Shown one piece after another: positions 35,301 through 47,680 of a stretch of DNA of 64,000 bases (position 1 is the stretch's first letter; each line of letters begins with the position of its first letter). The translations under genes were made by a program, and so were the position numbers. Where the stretch lies: contig JAEHOE010000064.1 in the NCBI GenBank assembly GCA_016858145.1, positions 62,001-126,000 on the forward strand. The letters run 5' to 3'. The notes beneath the pieces were generated by a model. That model had not been told where the DNA came from. It worked only from the letters and a program-made list of their open reading frames with translations, and did not search any database. The stretch comes from Edaphochlamys debaryana. Lineage: Eukaryota > Chlorophyta > Chlorophyceae > Chlamydomonadales.

Positions 35301-38300
35301 CGCTGACTCCAGAATGCGCTTGCGGGACACGCGGACCTGGGGCAGGGCGGGGGACAGGGCGGGGGGCAGGGAGGGGGACAGGGCGGGGGGCAGGGCGGGA
35401 GGTGAGAGGCCCGTCAAGGAGACACAGTGGATCTGGAGTCCGCGTGGAAAAAAAGTGGTAAAAGGCACGTGCAGTCAGCGCACAGTACGCAAGGCAGCTA
35501 CGGCCCCTCGACCAATGAGTGAGGGCAGCTGACAGGCAGCGCACAAAACGCAAGGCACCCACGCAGCCCCTGACCCACGCCTGCAGCCCCACCCCCTGAA
35601 TGGCCCGCTCTCACCTTCTGCCTCTGCAGCCGCCCCACCCGCAGCTCCCTTCCGTCCCGGTCGCCGCCGCCGTGCCCCGCGCCCGGCCCGCTGCCCGCCT
35701 CCGCCGCGTGGGCGGCCTGCATGTGCGCCAGGGCCCTGCCCAGCCCGAAGGCGGTGGCGTGGAAGTAGCGCTTGCGAACGTCGAAGGGGAACAGGAAGCG
35801 GCAGGGCGCCGCCAGGGCGCTGCACCAGGGGGGCATGGCGCCGCCGCAGATGGAGAGCACGTCCTGCGGTGGGGCGCAAGGGTCGAGGCATGACAATGTT
35901 GGGGTGTGAGAGGCGCGCGGTGCTGCCGACAAGGCCGTCTCTTCTAACTGCAAGCGCACTGCGGCATCCCGGCGCGCCCTCAGCGACACCCCAAGGTGTC
36001 GCTTCCCCTTCCCCCTCCGCTTGTCCCTGCGCCAACATACCCCCAGGCACCTCCCAGCACCCTGCACACGCTCCCGGCCTTCCTCCCCGCCCCCACCATG
36101 AGCTGCTGCCCCAGCTTGACCTGCTCGCGCCCCACAGTTCTCAGGCCCCTCCGCACGCACCCAACCGCCGGTCCCGCCCCCCACCCCCGCCCCCACCTTG
36201 AGCTGCTGCCCCAGCTAAATCAGCTCGCGCTCCACAGTGCCCAGGCCCGTGAGCATGCCCCCACGCTTACGCCCTCCGCCCGCCCCCACCTTGAGCTGCT
36301 GCCCCAGCTTGACCTGCTCCCGCCCCACAGTGCCCAGGCCGCTGCTCACGATTCCGCCCCCCCGCCTCCGCCCCTCCCCGCCCCCTATCCCCCACCTTGA
36401 GCTGCTGCCCCAGCTTGGAGCTCATCTTGGCCGACACGAACTCGTCCCGGCCCACGTGCCGCACCGACTCCAGGGGGCCCGCGCCCGCCTCCTCGGGGCC
36501 GCCCGCCCCCTGGGCAGCCAGCTCGGCGCAGGCGCGCGCGCCCAGCCTGGGAAGGGAAGGGGAGAGGCACGAGGTGGTGTGAGGAGGGAGTCCTGAAGGC
36601 CGAGGGTGCGGAGGCCAGGACGAGAACCACTAGACTGACTGCATCCCGGATCCCGCGCAGGCAACCCCCCGTGCCCCCACCTGTTGGTGGACTCGAGCAG
36701 CGCCAGCAGCGCCAGGACCTCCCGGCAGGCGGGGGTGGCGCCAGGGAGGTCGGAAGCCACCCGGGGGGTGAGCAGCTCGCGCAGGGGCGTGGACGCCCAG
36801 CGCCCGAGCGCCGACCCAGATCCAGATCCGGAGGCAGCGCCCGGGCCGGCGGGGCCGGCGGGCGCGGCGGCGCCGCCGCGGCAGGCCGAGCCCTCGCCTG
36901 CCGCAGACGGGTCCTCCCCGGGCCCGGTGGGCCGGTAGTAGAGCGTGTGGACCTCCTCCCACAGCCGCCGCCCGCGCCGCGCCGCCGCCCCGGCGCCGCC
37001 CTCGTCGTCGCCCTCGTCGTCGTCCGCGCCGCCAGCCGCCGCCGCCGCCTGGTTCTGCAGCTGCTGGATCGCCTGGAACACGGTGGTAGCTGACGTCAGC
37101 CCCGCGGATCCACGCTCGTCACCCAGGCAGAACACCATCTTGGCCGGAGGGGCCTGGTGCGCTGCGGAGCGGGCGGCGGCGGCCGCACCTGCGCCGCCAC
37201 CTCCGGCGGCGGCAGCCCCCGCGGCGGCGCCATCCGCCGCGCCCTGCGCGGCAGCAGGCCGGGCACCCCAGGCGGTGGCAGGCCGCGCGCCGGCGGCGGC
37301 AGCGGCCGCCGCCGCCGCGGCGCCGGGGGCGGCGGCGGCGGCGGGGGCCGCGCCGGCGGCCGCTCCAGCGGCGTCCATGTGGAGATCATGCACGTGCATG
37401 GTGCCCATCTCGCCATCGCCTGGATCAGGGAGACAAGGAGTGATGAGGACAAGGACAAAGCGGTCAGGGGATCGCGCTGGTCGCCTGGCCGCCCCGCCCT
37501 CCATGCCCCCGCTGGCCGCTTTGAAGAGACCTTCCCTGACTCTGTCGACGGCCTCCCCATCGAACTCCTCCCCAACTGCTTGGCCGCCCACCCCTTCCAC
37601 CGCCCCTCTTCCACAGCCCTCTCCCAATCCTGCCAAGCTCCCCTCCGTGCCCTCCTTCAAACTCACCTTCACCTTGGTCGCTGACTGGGCGCCCTGCTCC
37701 TCTAACGCCATTCTCCAACCTCCCTTCCACGCACTGCCCCATGCCCGCTTGCTCCCCCTCCCCGCTCACCTTCGTCGCCGTCCATGGCCTCCTCATCAAA
37801 GTCCTCATCGTCGTCGTCGAACATGGCCTCGCCCTCGGCCTCGCCCTCGCCGCGGCCGCCCTCGGCGTCCTCCATCTCCGCATCCTCCCCCTCGCCCGAC
37901 TCCTCCCCGTCGTCCTCATCCATCCCCACACCCATAGCCAGGGCCAGGTCCCCATGCCGGCCACGCGTGCGGCGGCGGCCGGCGCCGCCAGCGGCCTCCG
38001 CCGCCGCCGCCTCGGCATCGCCTGCGTCCGGCATGGGGTGGTCACGTGCGGCGGCGGCGGCAGCGGCGGCAGGTCCGTCGTCGGCGCCCGCCGCTGCGCC
38101 TGCGGCGCGGCGGTTGCCGGCGCGGGTCGGGACTCGCACGGCGCCGGCGAGGCGGCGGCTGGCCTCCTCCGCCTCGGCGGCTGCGCGGGCGGCCTGAGCA
38201 GCCTGCGTGGGGCCGGGGGGTGGCGTGTCACGTTAAGGAGTCACAAGCATAGTGAGTCCCGGGACATACTGGCATGGGGGGCCGCAAGTCACATAAGCGA

Positions 38301-41300
38301 GTGGAGCGGAGGAGAGGCACCACAGAAAGCAGAGAGCAGGTGCAAGAGCGCTTGGCCCCAAGCGCCCTTCGCTCCCAGCGTGAGCTCACCTGCGCCCGGG
38401 TGACCCGGCGGTTAGTGGCGCCGTCGTCGACTGGGATGGGGTGCGACCGGGCAGGAGGAGCGGCCGCCGCCGCCGCCCCCGTCCCTGCCCCCGACTTGCG
38501 ACCCCCTGCCGCCACCGCCGCCGCTGCTGCTGCTGCCGCCGCCGCTGCTCCTGCGCTCGCGCCCGCGGCAGCCCCTGCCGCCTGGTTCTCAGCCGCCGCC
38601 GCCGCCGGGGCCGCCTGTGCAGCAGCGGGCTGCGCCGCCGCCCCTGCCGACGCTGCTCGGTAGACGCGCGGATAGAGGAAGTCCTCAATCGCCGACATGG
38701 TGGCAAGCGGCTCAATCAGCACTATGTTTGAGGAGTAATCGCGCAAGCTGGAGTCAGCGCTGTGGCGGCACAGACGCAGCTTGAAGGGGTGTGTGAGCAT
38801 AGAGAGGCCGCTGCTGAGGCTGCCGGGGGCGCCGGCGGACCCGGCGCTGCCCGACCGGCCGCCGTAGCCGCCGTACGACCCGTAACCGCCGCCGTACGAA
38901 CGGTAACCGCCGCCAGGCGGCGGCGGCGCAGTACGGCCGTAGTGCACAGGCAGTGTCTCCACGTTGGAAAGGGCGGCCTGCCGAGCGTTGGGCCAACACA
39001 CTGATCAGACCCGTAACAGCGCTCTCTCCACCAGCCAACCCAAAGTTGCCAAAGCCAAAGCGGGCACACACTCAACAAACACTCCAGAAGCACTCCACAC
39101 ACCCGCCCAGCCTCGCCGTGGCCCCTGGGCTCCCCACAGCCGCTCCGCCTCCACCCCTGCACCCCTCTTTCCTCCCGTGTCCCCCGCCCCGCCGCGCACC
39201 TGCAGCTTGCGGACCAGGCCCACCAGGGGGGGCGAGCAGGCGGCCGCGGGGTTGGGCGTGAGGCCGGCCCGCGTGAGCGCAGCCACGCGCCGCAGCACCG
39301 CTGTGGCCCGGTCCTCCCCCGAGGGCGAGGCGCCCGCGGAGGGGCCGCTGGCGGAGGGCAGGTCGGCGCCCGTCAGGAAGTCATGCAGGGCCTTGACGGC
39401 GCCTGGGGAGGAGAGGGGCAGGCGAGGGAGCAGACAGGATCACGAGCGGCAGTCGGGTCAGCTACCAGCAGGACACGGGTCTCAAGTTATGGACGTTGCT
39501 CCCTTGCTGTTGTATGCCCTCGCTAGGGCAAGGGCAATGGCGCGAAGGTGTGGACAACGCTAGGGCAGTTGACCACGCTTCCTTGACCTTCGGGCCAGGC
39601 CCTACGTGCTGCAGCCCTCAGCCCTTGGGACCCCGTGTGACGCCCTCACCGCTGTTGAGGAGCTCGAATACGGACACGCTGGCGGGCCCCGCCCCGCCCT
39701 GCGCCCCCGCCACCCCCGCTCCCGCGTTGGCGCTGGGGGCCCCCAGGAGCAGCAGCAGCTCCGACAGGGCGGCGGTGGGCTCCGAGGGCAGGCGCTTGAG
39801 CAGGGAGCGGACCTGTGCGGGCAGGGGGGCAGGCAAGCATTGGGGAGGGTGACAGTACCAGGACAGAGGGAGGGAGCGTGAGAGGGGAGCCGCGTGTCAC
39901 GGGATGACGGAGGAAGCACGCAGGGAGGAGCGTCGCCGGTCCGAGCCAGCCCCGTCCGAGGCAGCGCACCTGCAGGAGGCCCTCCGTCTCCGGCGCTCCG
40001 CAGCCCGAGCCGTAGTGGGCGCTCTTGAAGGCCATGGCACGGGCCGCCAGCGCCGACCGCAGGCTGGTGCCGCCAGGGGAGCTGGGCGGCGGCCGGGCGG
40101 CGGCGGCGGCCAGGGCGGCCGCGGCAGAGGCGGTGGCGGCGGCAGCCGCGGCCGCGGAGGCGGCGGCAGCAGTCGCTGCGGTGCGGTCCTCCCGCGTGAC
40201 GGCGCTGGAGGAGCGAGTCACTGCAGGCCGGTGTGATGCAACAGGGAGGGGCGCGCATGAGAGGCAGCAATATCCAAGAATGTCGCCCTCCCCTGATTGT
40301 CGCCTTCGTTCCCTCGACGCTTCCCCTTGCATCCCCGGACCCCCAACCCCGCACCTCGCCGCTGCTCCTCAGCCGGCGGCGCCGCCGCCCCACGCGGCGG
40401 CGGCGGCGGCGAGCTGCCGCCTCCGCCGCCGGTCGACGCCGCCGCCGCGCCTCCACCGGCCGCCGCCGGCGGCGCGCTGGCCGCGAGCTGCTCAATCGCG
40501 TGCGCCACTCCCTCCTTCAGGAACACGTGCTTGAACACGTCTGGCAGCTGAGCCATGAGCACCTCGCAGCAGTGCACCGCGGCGGCGGCCGTGGCGGCGT
40601 CGCGGCCGGCCAGCAGGGTGGCCAGGAAGGAGGCGAGCGGCAGGTCCTTGAGCGCCTCCCGCAGCTGCGCCGCGGGGCAGGCGGTCAGCAGCTGCAGCAG
40701 GACGCGGATGGCCCGGGCGCGGACCTGGGCGGAGAGGGTACCGGCAGGTAGGAGTGGGGCATGAGCGCGTGTGAGGGCAGGTCGCCGCCTCTGCCGCGCA
40801 CCCCAGCGGTGAACCCGACTTGATCACAACACACAAGCCCCGCTCCGCCCCACCCCGCCACGGCCTGCCTTCACTTCCGCTCCTCCTTCCTTCCTTTCCT
40901 TCCCTTCCCGCACCTCGCTCAGCACGGTCGCGCTGTAGGCGCTGAGCACCAGCGGCAGCAGCTCCCCACACAGCTGCTGCGTCAGCTGCGGGTGCGCGGC
41001 CAGGTAGGCCTGCAGCTCCACGCCGCGGGCCGCAGACGCAGACGCCGAGCTCGTGCTGCCACCGCCGTTACCACCGTTGCCGCCGCGGGCGCCCGGGGAG
41101 GCGGTGGGCGAGGCCGAGGCCGGGGCCGGGGCTGGGGCTTGGCCCGGCAGGCGCACCGCCGCGCCAGAGGTCACCAGCGACTGGGAGTCTTGCACGGCCG
41201 GCATGAGCTCCGTCAGCAGGCCCAGGACCTCGTTGAGCTGGTCGGGCGTGCGGAGCAGGGTGCCGCCGCCGCCGCCGCCACCGCCCGGCGCCGTCATGAG

Positions 41301-44300
41301 CAGCGGCGAGGTGGCCAGCAGGGTGCGGCAGGTGGCGAGCGCCCCTGCGCCTAGGAGCGTGGTGGCTCCGGCGGCCGAGGCGGCGGCGGCGGTGGAGAGG
41401 AGCTTGAGCAGGCCGTAGTAGGTGGAGAGGCTCAGCTGGGAGGTCATGGCACCCGTGTCGCTCAGGCCGATCTGGGTCGGGTCGCAGGCGGGTGCCGGGC
41501 AAGGCGCAGTGCAGGTACGGTGAGAAATTGAGCGGTAGGTCCTATGCGCGCTTGCACGGTTCGAGCCAGTGATCTAAGGCCAGTACCCAGTACCAGCACC
41601 GCACTGTCGAACGCTGAGACTGAAGGCAACTATGAGCAACACCTGAGCAACACGTGAAGCCCACACACGTGCGCTCACCAGCTGCAGCGCCTGCCCCACC
41701 AGGCCGCCGCTCGTGAGCGCCTCCAGCAGCGCCGGCTGCCCCGCGGAGGCCTCGGCGATGTACGACAGCGCCACGCAAGCGTTGTCCACCACCTTGGCGT
41801 CCTGCGCCCCGGCACGGGTGGCGGAGGCACAGACGCAGCAAAGAACAGTCAGAGCCCGGGCGCGAAGCATGCGGTTCGGTTGTTTGTTAGATGCTCAAGT
41901 GTCGTACCGCATAATCCTGGAGGTGCCCCACCTCACCTGGAGGTGCCCCACCCCACCCCACCCCGGGTCTGCACCGAGGACCCACCGAGTAGTGCAGCAG
42001 GCCCGTGAGCATGGGTATGGCCTCCTTGACGGCGGCCTGGGCCACCGAGGACGAGGCGGCGCCGGGCGAGGCCGTGAGCGAGCGGCAGATGTTGGCGGCG
42101 GTGGCGGTGGCGGTCCGCTGCACGCCCGTGGGGAAGAAGTCCAGGTAGGAGAGCACCTGGGGGCCGGGGGGCGGGTGAGGGCAAGGTAGGTGAGGCACAG
42201 ATGAGACAAAGCCCGACGACTGAGCACTGCGTAGCATCAGCGCAGGTAGACTGAACATCCTCGACAAGAAGCGGCTCTCAGTGTAAGGTATGGTGTTCCT
42301 GTCCCATGTCCTCACCGCCATCAGGCCGCCGTTCTGAAGCAGCGAGGGCGAGTGGTCGTGCGACAGCTTCTCCAGAGCCTGGGAGGGAAGGCGGGGGGAT
42401 ACGCGGGGGACCCAGGGACGCGATGAGCGCGGTCGTGGGCATGAGCTTGCGAAGGCCCAACCGCCCCAACCGTCACCACGCCCGCTGCCTACCCGCGCAA
42501 GCACACACCCGCAGGCTCTCCTCGTGCACGCGCGCTGCGCTAACTTAGGAACTGTTGCCCGTAGAATACTGCCCGCCCCTGGCCCTGGACTGCTGGCCGT
42601 GTGCACGTGCGTTCAGCTACATAGCGGCCCACTTACCCACCGCCCACGGCCCCACCATCCCACACGACCTCCCTCCCTTCCCCGCACCTGCAGGCTCTGC
42701 TCCGCCAGGTCAATGTACTCGATGGTGAGCAGCCGCGCGCAGAAGGCCGGCACCGCCCCGTGCCGCACGATGGCGCCGCACGACTGCGGCAGCACGTCCG
42801 CCAGGAAGGTCAGCGCGCGGGCGGCCAGCAGCATGACGTCGGGGTTGTGCTCGGCGTTCAGCAGCTGGATCTGCGGGGACGGGTAACGGGCGGGTGGGGT
42901 TGAAGGAAGGAGAGCAAGTCGACAGATTCAGCGACCATGGTCGTGGAGGGGGACATGCAGGCAGAGCGCAGGTGTAGCATGCGGCCCTCCTCGGAGAGCT
43001 CCGCACTTGCGCCCGCCCGCTCGCCCGTTGGAATCAAGGCAAGAACAGACATGGCGAGGATGGGCATGGAAGGAACATGCAGGCAGGCGTGCCGTCTGCC
43101 CCGGTCCGCCCCTCCCGCCTCCGTTCCCCACCAGCAGCGGCACCATGCTCTCGATGGGGAAGGCCGCCAGGTTGTCCTCGGTGCTGATGGACAGCAGCTC
43201 GTTGAGCTCGGACAGCGCCGACAGCTGCGCGCCCTCGTCGTCCATGGAGCGGAGGCCCTGCATGATGGCCTGGGGGCCAGGAAGACGGGGGGAGGAGGGA
43301 GGAAGAAGGGGAGGTAAGAGAGGGGGCAAGGGAGGGGAAAGGCACAAGGAAATGAGCGGAATGCCTGGGAAGGTGGGAGCAAGCGTCGCCCCTGCCGAGC
43401 AAGGGCCCCCACAAAGCCACGGCTGCTTAAGCAAGTCTATCCGACACCCCGTTCCACCAAAGGCCCCGTCCCAGCGGCCAATGCAGCCCAGAGAGCCCCA
43501 CCCCCGCTTGCGCCAGCACTCCAACCCACCTTCATGCGGCTCCCCGACATGCCCCCCATGGGCATCATGTCCTCGAAGCCGGCGCCCAGCTTACGGAGGA
43601 GGCCCTGGAGTGCGCTACTGAGGGGCGGAGCGGGGGAGAGGGGGGGGGAAGGGGGGCGCGGGGCGGGCGTGAGGGCGGCGTGGCGTGGCTTGCGGCTGGA
43701 GCGTGAGAGTGAGCACGTGGCGGCGCGCCCATGGACGGCGTCGAGGCAAGGCCCCGACCGGAACTGACCTGCCGCCCCGACCGAACATGTCAGCCAAATC
43801 CTGCGCGCAGTGGCGAGCGAGAGGGCGCGCGTGAGCTGTAGGAGGAGGGGTTTTGGCAGCCGCGCGGGGGAGAGGGCCGTGCGCCATTGCCGGCGAACTC
43901 ACCTTGTCGTCGTCCTCCATACCACCTCGGCCCGACCGACCCGCCATCTCGCGTAGCTGCGACGGTGCGACCCGGCGCTGTCCGGGGCTGGGCTTCCTCG
44001 CTTCAGCTGCTGCTGGGGGCGGAGCTCCCGCCTCAGGGGGAGCCGACGCAGATGCCGGTCCCGGCTCTCCTGCTGGGGCTTGCTTTGCAGCCTGCTCCTC
44101 CGCTTCCGCCGAGCCCTCGCGAGCCCTGGCCCTGGATCGCCTCCCTCTGCCCGCGGTGGTGCTCGCCGGCTGCGCAGATGCCGCTGAAGCCCGAGACCGA
44201 AGCCGGGTTGCGGGCCCTCCGCTAGGCGCGCCTGAGCGCTCTGAGTCCCGAGCTGCTTCGACCTGTGCGCTTGCGGGGGGCTCAGCGGCCGCTGCAGACG

Positions 44301-44379
44301 CGGGCTGCTTGGCCTTTCGCTGGGCTTGCGGTGCGGCAGGCTCACGTTCCTTGCGCTTTGCTGCACTCCTAGTTTCCAT
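32393..44379 (-). CDS. UPL3: HECT-type E3 ubiquitin ligase, UPL3/UPL4-like
   Basis: A 26-exon model keeps one frame of 6,453 nt (about 2,150 residues; plant UPL3 is nearly 1,900). Exons: 44379-43903, 43800-43769, 43617-43530, 43269-43132, 42870-42688, 42378-42316, 42156-41986, 41801-41679, 41471-40914, 40724-40355, 40220-39970, 39812-39650, 39402-39200, 38977-38390, 38202-37770, 37419-36681, 36546-36396, 35863-35615, 35336-35295, 35123-35067, 34896-34353, 34159-33986, 33615-33450, 33253-33122, 32932-32792, 32609-32393. The N-terminus is basic and Ala/Pro-rich. Exons 4-9 encode armadillo-like repeats ([20 protein letters not shown]). Exon 14 has [20 protein letters not shown], a UPL3 hallmark. 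Acidic and poly-Ala linkers follow, then the HECT lobe with [14 protein letters not shown]; Cys ~2117 is the ubiquitin-accepting residue. The enzyme transfers ubiquitin from an E2 to targets. In plants UPL3 acts on bHLH regulators; algal targets are unknown. Confidence 0.88.
33826..34020 (-). repeat. Duplicated exon 22 end in the following intron of the HECT ligase gene
   Basis: The end of exon 22 ([11 protein letters not shown], ending at 33986) has a near copy at about 33863-33905 that reads [11 protein letters not shown] in an open frame. A shorter third copy lies near 33826-33840. Both copies keep a donor-like G|GT context. Confidence 0.7.
35336..35402. repeat. G-rich imperfect repeat in a HECT ligase intron
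   Basis: Units of GGGGCAGGG and GGGGACAGGGC alternate next to the acceptor of exon 19. It is intronic, simple in sequence and possibly length-variable. Confidence 0.6.
36097..36425 (-). repeat. Tandem copies of an exon end within intron 17 of the HECT ligase gene
   Basis: The end of exon 17 (CTGGGGCAGCAGCTCAAG on the minus strand, ending at 36396) recurs with its donor GTGGGGG at about 36290, 36197 and 36097, spaced 93-106 bp. Copies at 36313-36290 and 36120-36097 have an AG acceptor and could act as in-frame 24-nt micro-exons (VKLGQQL plus K or M). The copy at 36197 carries an in-frame TAG. Confidence 0.8.
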
Positions 44380-45541
44380 GGAGCCGACGCCGGCAGGCCA
44401 CGCTCAACAAGTGGCGTTGCTGCATGCCTGGGGCTCGCGTTGTTGTGCGTGTGCTCTCCGAGAACACGATCGCGTGGAAAGCAAAGGCACAAAGACGCTG
44501 AGCGGTACTGGCGAGGCAACGGGGACGAGGGCACAGCTTGGGGGGCCCCTCTGTGCCGTATGCAAAATGGGGGGCGTCAGCGTCCAACACGTTTCGCCGG
44601 CTCGCACACATCACCCGAACAATGCACATCAGACACACCGGTGGCACGAGTCTTCTCCCGACGTTTTGCGCAGTTAATTGACCCACCGCTGAGCAACGCT
44701 CAAGCCGGCCGCCAACAGTCCTTGCTGGGTTTTACTTATCAAAACGAAAAATAGCTGCACGTCAAGTGCTGGCGGCGAGCTGCGCGGAGGTTGTGTATGC
44801 ACGCGGTGTTGACGCGGAGCCCCAGCAACGCCGGAGACGCTGGTGACACGCGCAATAGGTGAGGAAAGGTACCTTGGAACGATAACCATGCTCGCTAGGT
44901 GCTTTAGAAGCATCAAGCGCGTTCAGCGAGGTCGCATTGACCAGCATGCGACGTGCGCCAAAAAGCCCGCGGAGCCGCACCCCTTCACGCTGGCCCCTGC
45001 GGCCTGGCAGCTGCTTTGGTGCCTGCCGTGATTGGCTGGTCGAGGAGTGATGGCGGGGGCCCGAGCGGGCCGGGACCTACGCCCAGGTGCCGCGGGCGGA
45101 TTTAGCCCGGACAGCTGCGCACCGATCCACCTACCCCCAAAGCGCGCCAACTTGGCTTGGCCGTCCTCAGCGCCGCGCGGGTCCGCCCCGCAGCCTCGGG
45201 TGCACACCCAGAGCCGGCGTCAGCTGAGTAGCCGGCGTCGGCCCGTCCAGTCAAGCCATACGGGTCTTTGGCGTGCCCGACAGTGCTCCTGGCTGCTGGA
45301 CTGGCCACCTTTCACCTCTGGATCCCCATGCCGTGCCAACTGACACCCGCCCTTCAACTCCCGCCTGCAGGTCCAGCGTCCTGCTCTGGGTCCAGCCCCG
45401 CAGCGGGCGTAGCGCCCTAGCAGCCGTGCAGTGGCGAGCACCCCAGCGGTGGCGGTCCACCCCCGCGGCCCAACCCCGCACCCTTGGGCCCAGCCCTAGC
45501 CCCACCGCCTCCCACCCCGCCCTCTCCCAGCCGCTGTCACC
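44380..45541. promoter_or_regulatory. Divergent intergenic region between the HECT ligase and the DMP gene
   Basis: The ligase starts leftward at 44379 and the DMP gene rightward at 45542, so this 1.16 kb must hold both promoters and 5' UTRs. No coding segment was recognised, and no clear TATA box or operator was identified by eye. Confidence 0.5.
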
Positions 45542-46417
45542 ATGGACGCGATCACACGTATCTCGTACTACTTCCCCACCCATACGCTCACGATCTTCCA
45601 GATCCTGGCCAACTTAGTCATCAACGACTCGCCCAAATGCGAGGACCAGGAGCGCTCCCTCATAATCGCCATGCTGGTGCTCTTCGCGATCGCCTGCTTC
45701 TTCTCGTCATTTACAGACACGTATACAGCAACAAACGGGCAGAAATACTGGGTGCTGATCATGCCGTTCTACGGGCCGCTGTGCTTCTCGCTGCCAACCG
45801 ACGAGGACAAGGACCGCGTGTACGACTATTACTACCTCAAGATCCGTGACTACGTACACGCCGTACTCGCGACCGCCGCCTTTTTACTCATCATGCTCTT
45901 CACCAACCCCACCTGCATGTGCATCTTCCCGGACCCAGCCGCCAACGGCACCTCCCAGTTTTCCGACGCCGTGGTACGCACCGTGCCCGTCGTGGTGGCG
46001 CTCCTGATCGGCATGATGATGATCTGCCTGGGGCCACCCCGCCAGATGCTCGGCTTCCAGAACGTTCCGGAGACCTGCCCGATCCCCGAGCGCCAGCTCA
46101 ACTCCAACCCCATGTACGCCGGCAGCCAGGGCGACTACCCGCCCACCATTCCTGAGGGCGACGAGGACGAGGAGGGCGGCCCGCCGCTCTCCAAGAGCCA
46201 CAGCACCGACAACCCCGGCCTCAGCGTCAGCAAGTCCAGCGCCATCCGCGGAGGTGGCGAGCGGCAGCCGCGCGAGAGCTACCACTCGGAGTACCGCCAG
46301 TCGATGCAGCAGGGCCGCCACAGCCAGAGGCAGTTCGACATGCCGCCCTCCAAGAGCGCGAACTACGAGGGAGGCTACGGGGGCGGTGGCGGCGGCGGCG
46401 GCGGCTACCGGGACTAA
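45542..46417 (+). CDS. DUF679 / DMP-family four-helix membrane protein
   Basis: A single exon of 291 codons, starting at an ATG with good context (CACCATGG). The N-terminal 170 residues match the DUF679 membrane protein (DMP) pattern: FPTHTLTIFQILAN, then SLIIAMLVLFAIACFFSSFTD, KIRDYVHAVLATAAF and VPVVVALLIGMMM, giving four hydrophobic segments near 39-57, 66-82, 104-123 and 147-168. Plant DMPs lie in endomembranes or plasma membrane, and some (Arabidopsis DMP8/9) act in gamete fusion. The remaining ~120 residues are a hydrophilic Ser/Gln/Gly-rich tail ending in a poly-Gly run, longer than in typical plant members. The lack of introns is unusual beside its intron-rich neighbours. Confidence 0.85.
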   Translation: MDAITRISYYFPTHTLTIFQILANLVINDSPKCEDQERSLIIAMLVLFAIACFFSSFTDTYTATNGQKYWVLIMPFYGPLCFSLPTDEDKDRVYDYYYLKIRDYVHAVLATAAFLLIMLFTNPTCMCIFPDPAANGTSQFSDAVVRTVPVVVALLIGMMMICLGPPRQMLGFQNVPETCPIPERQLNSNPMYAGSQGDYPPTIPEGDEDEEGGPPLSKSHSTDNPGLSVSKSSAIRGGGERQPRESYHSEYRQSMQQGRHSQRQFDMPPSKSANYEGGYGGGGGGGGGYRD

Positions 46418-46962
46418 GCGGCTGTGTGGCGGGAGGACATGCCTGGTGCGGATCTGGATCTGGGGGAGGGGGCGGCTGCCCGGGCCGTTTGACGAGAAGG
46501 CGGTGTGCGGCAAGGCACAGAGCAAAGGGAGCAAGCGGGAAGGGGTTAGCGGGCGGGGGACTTGGGGGCAAGAAGGGTGTGCAGAACGCCGGAAAGGGAA
46601 GGGGATGCCCAGATGGATTATGATAACGTCTTTCGGAATCGAGCATTCTAGGCGAGGGTGGTGGTGCGGCAGGTGTGGGGCCCGTGTGGCCAGACAGTTC
46701 GGGGGAAGGAGACTGGGTGTGAAAGGAGTGGGACGGTCGGACTTGGTGCAGTGCGCACCCAAACATATTTACGCGTTACCTCCGGTGTTGGAGCATTCAT
46801 GGTTACTGCGTGCGTGAAGACGTGGTGTGCGTGCGCTGCTGCGTGCGGTCAAGACCTTTAGCGGCCACCTGCCGCCTTTTGTGTGGCGGTGTCTGGCATC
46901 ACTGCGAGACGTGCATGCGCCGGTGGGATGGGCGTCTGTCAACGCTTCCGGTAGAGGCGCTC

Positions 46963-46967
46963 TGTAA
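46963..46967 (+). terminator. Candidate poly(A) signal for the DMP gene
   Basis: TGTAA about 550 bp after the stop at 46415-46417. Confidence 0.5.
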
Positions 46968-47680
46968 CGTATCTGAAGCTGAGGTAGACCGAACGAACCG
47001 TGCTGACCTCAAAGCCGCACAGACCCGTGCATGCGGCAGCCACTCGGCCTGAGCCCTGACGCCTCTTCACTGTCCAGTAACGACTATACATGACTTGACT
47101 CCAGCCCGATACGGGCTCGCCCCGGCACACGGGCACAGGCGCTTCCCTCGACAAGCACGGTGCTAACTGCAGTATGGTCAGGTTGGTTGCCCAGTGAAGC
47201 CCCTCCGCTCTCCCGCGTACCGAGCTCACATGCGCCGCCCCTCCATAGGATCCTCGCTGACCAGTGTCCACTCCTCTCCCCGACCGTGCACCGCGCATAC
47301 ATCCAAACGATAAGCTCATCACAGCTTGCCTCCCACCTGCCTGCTTCCCGCCGCATGCCCCTCCTGCAACAAGCTGTCCCCACGCTCCAAGCGTGCAACC
47401 TCAGTTAGATAGCGGGACCTGGCGGGACACAAGCAACTCCGACCATCCTGCCTTCCACCTGCCTCCGCGTCCGCCACCGTCAAGCGTGGCCGTTAGCTTC
47501 TTGTACCAGGGAACTCCTGCCTCCAACCGCTAACCGCCGCCGCTGCGTGCTCCGCTGTCCTGCACCCGCCGCTGCCGCTCCCGCCGCCGCACGCCCCCCT
47601 CGCTTGATCTCGTGGCGAACGTGCGGCCGGGCTGCCTCCACGGAGGCTGTTGCAACGGCCGCACACGCAAGCAGTCCCGT
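46968..47680. other. Convergent intergenic region, no gene recognised
   Basis: It lies between the 3' end of the DMP gene and the 3' end of the minus-strand S1-repeat gene. No coding segment, and no obvious TTACA signal for the S1 gene, were found. Confidence 0.45.

Noticed and set aside
33885..35532. Plus-strand frames of 356 and 387 codons opposite the HECT ligase
   Set aside because: They span ligase exons and introns alike, show no domain, and mirror the Gly/Pro-rich codons of the true strand.
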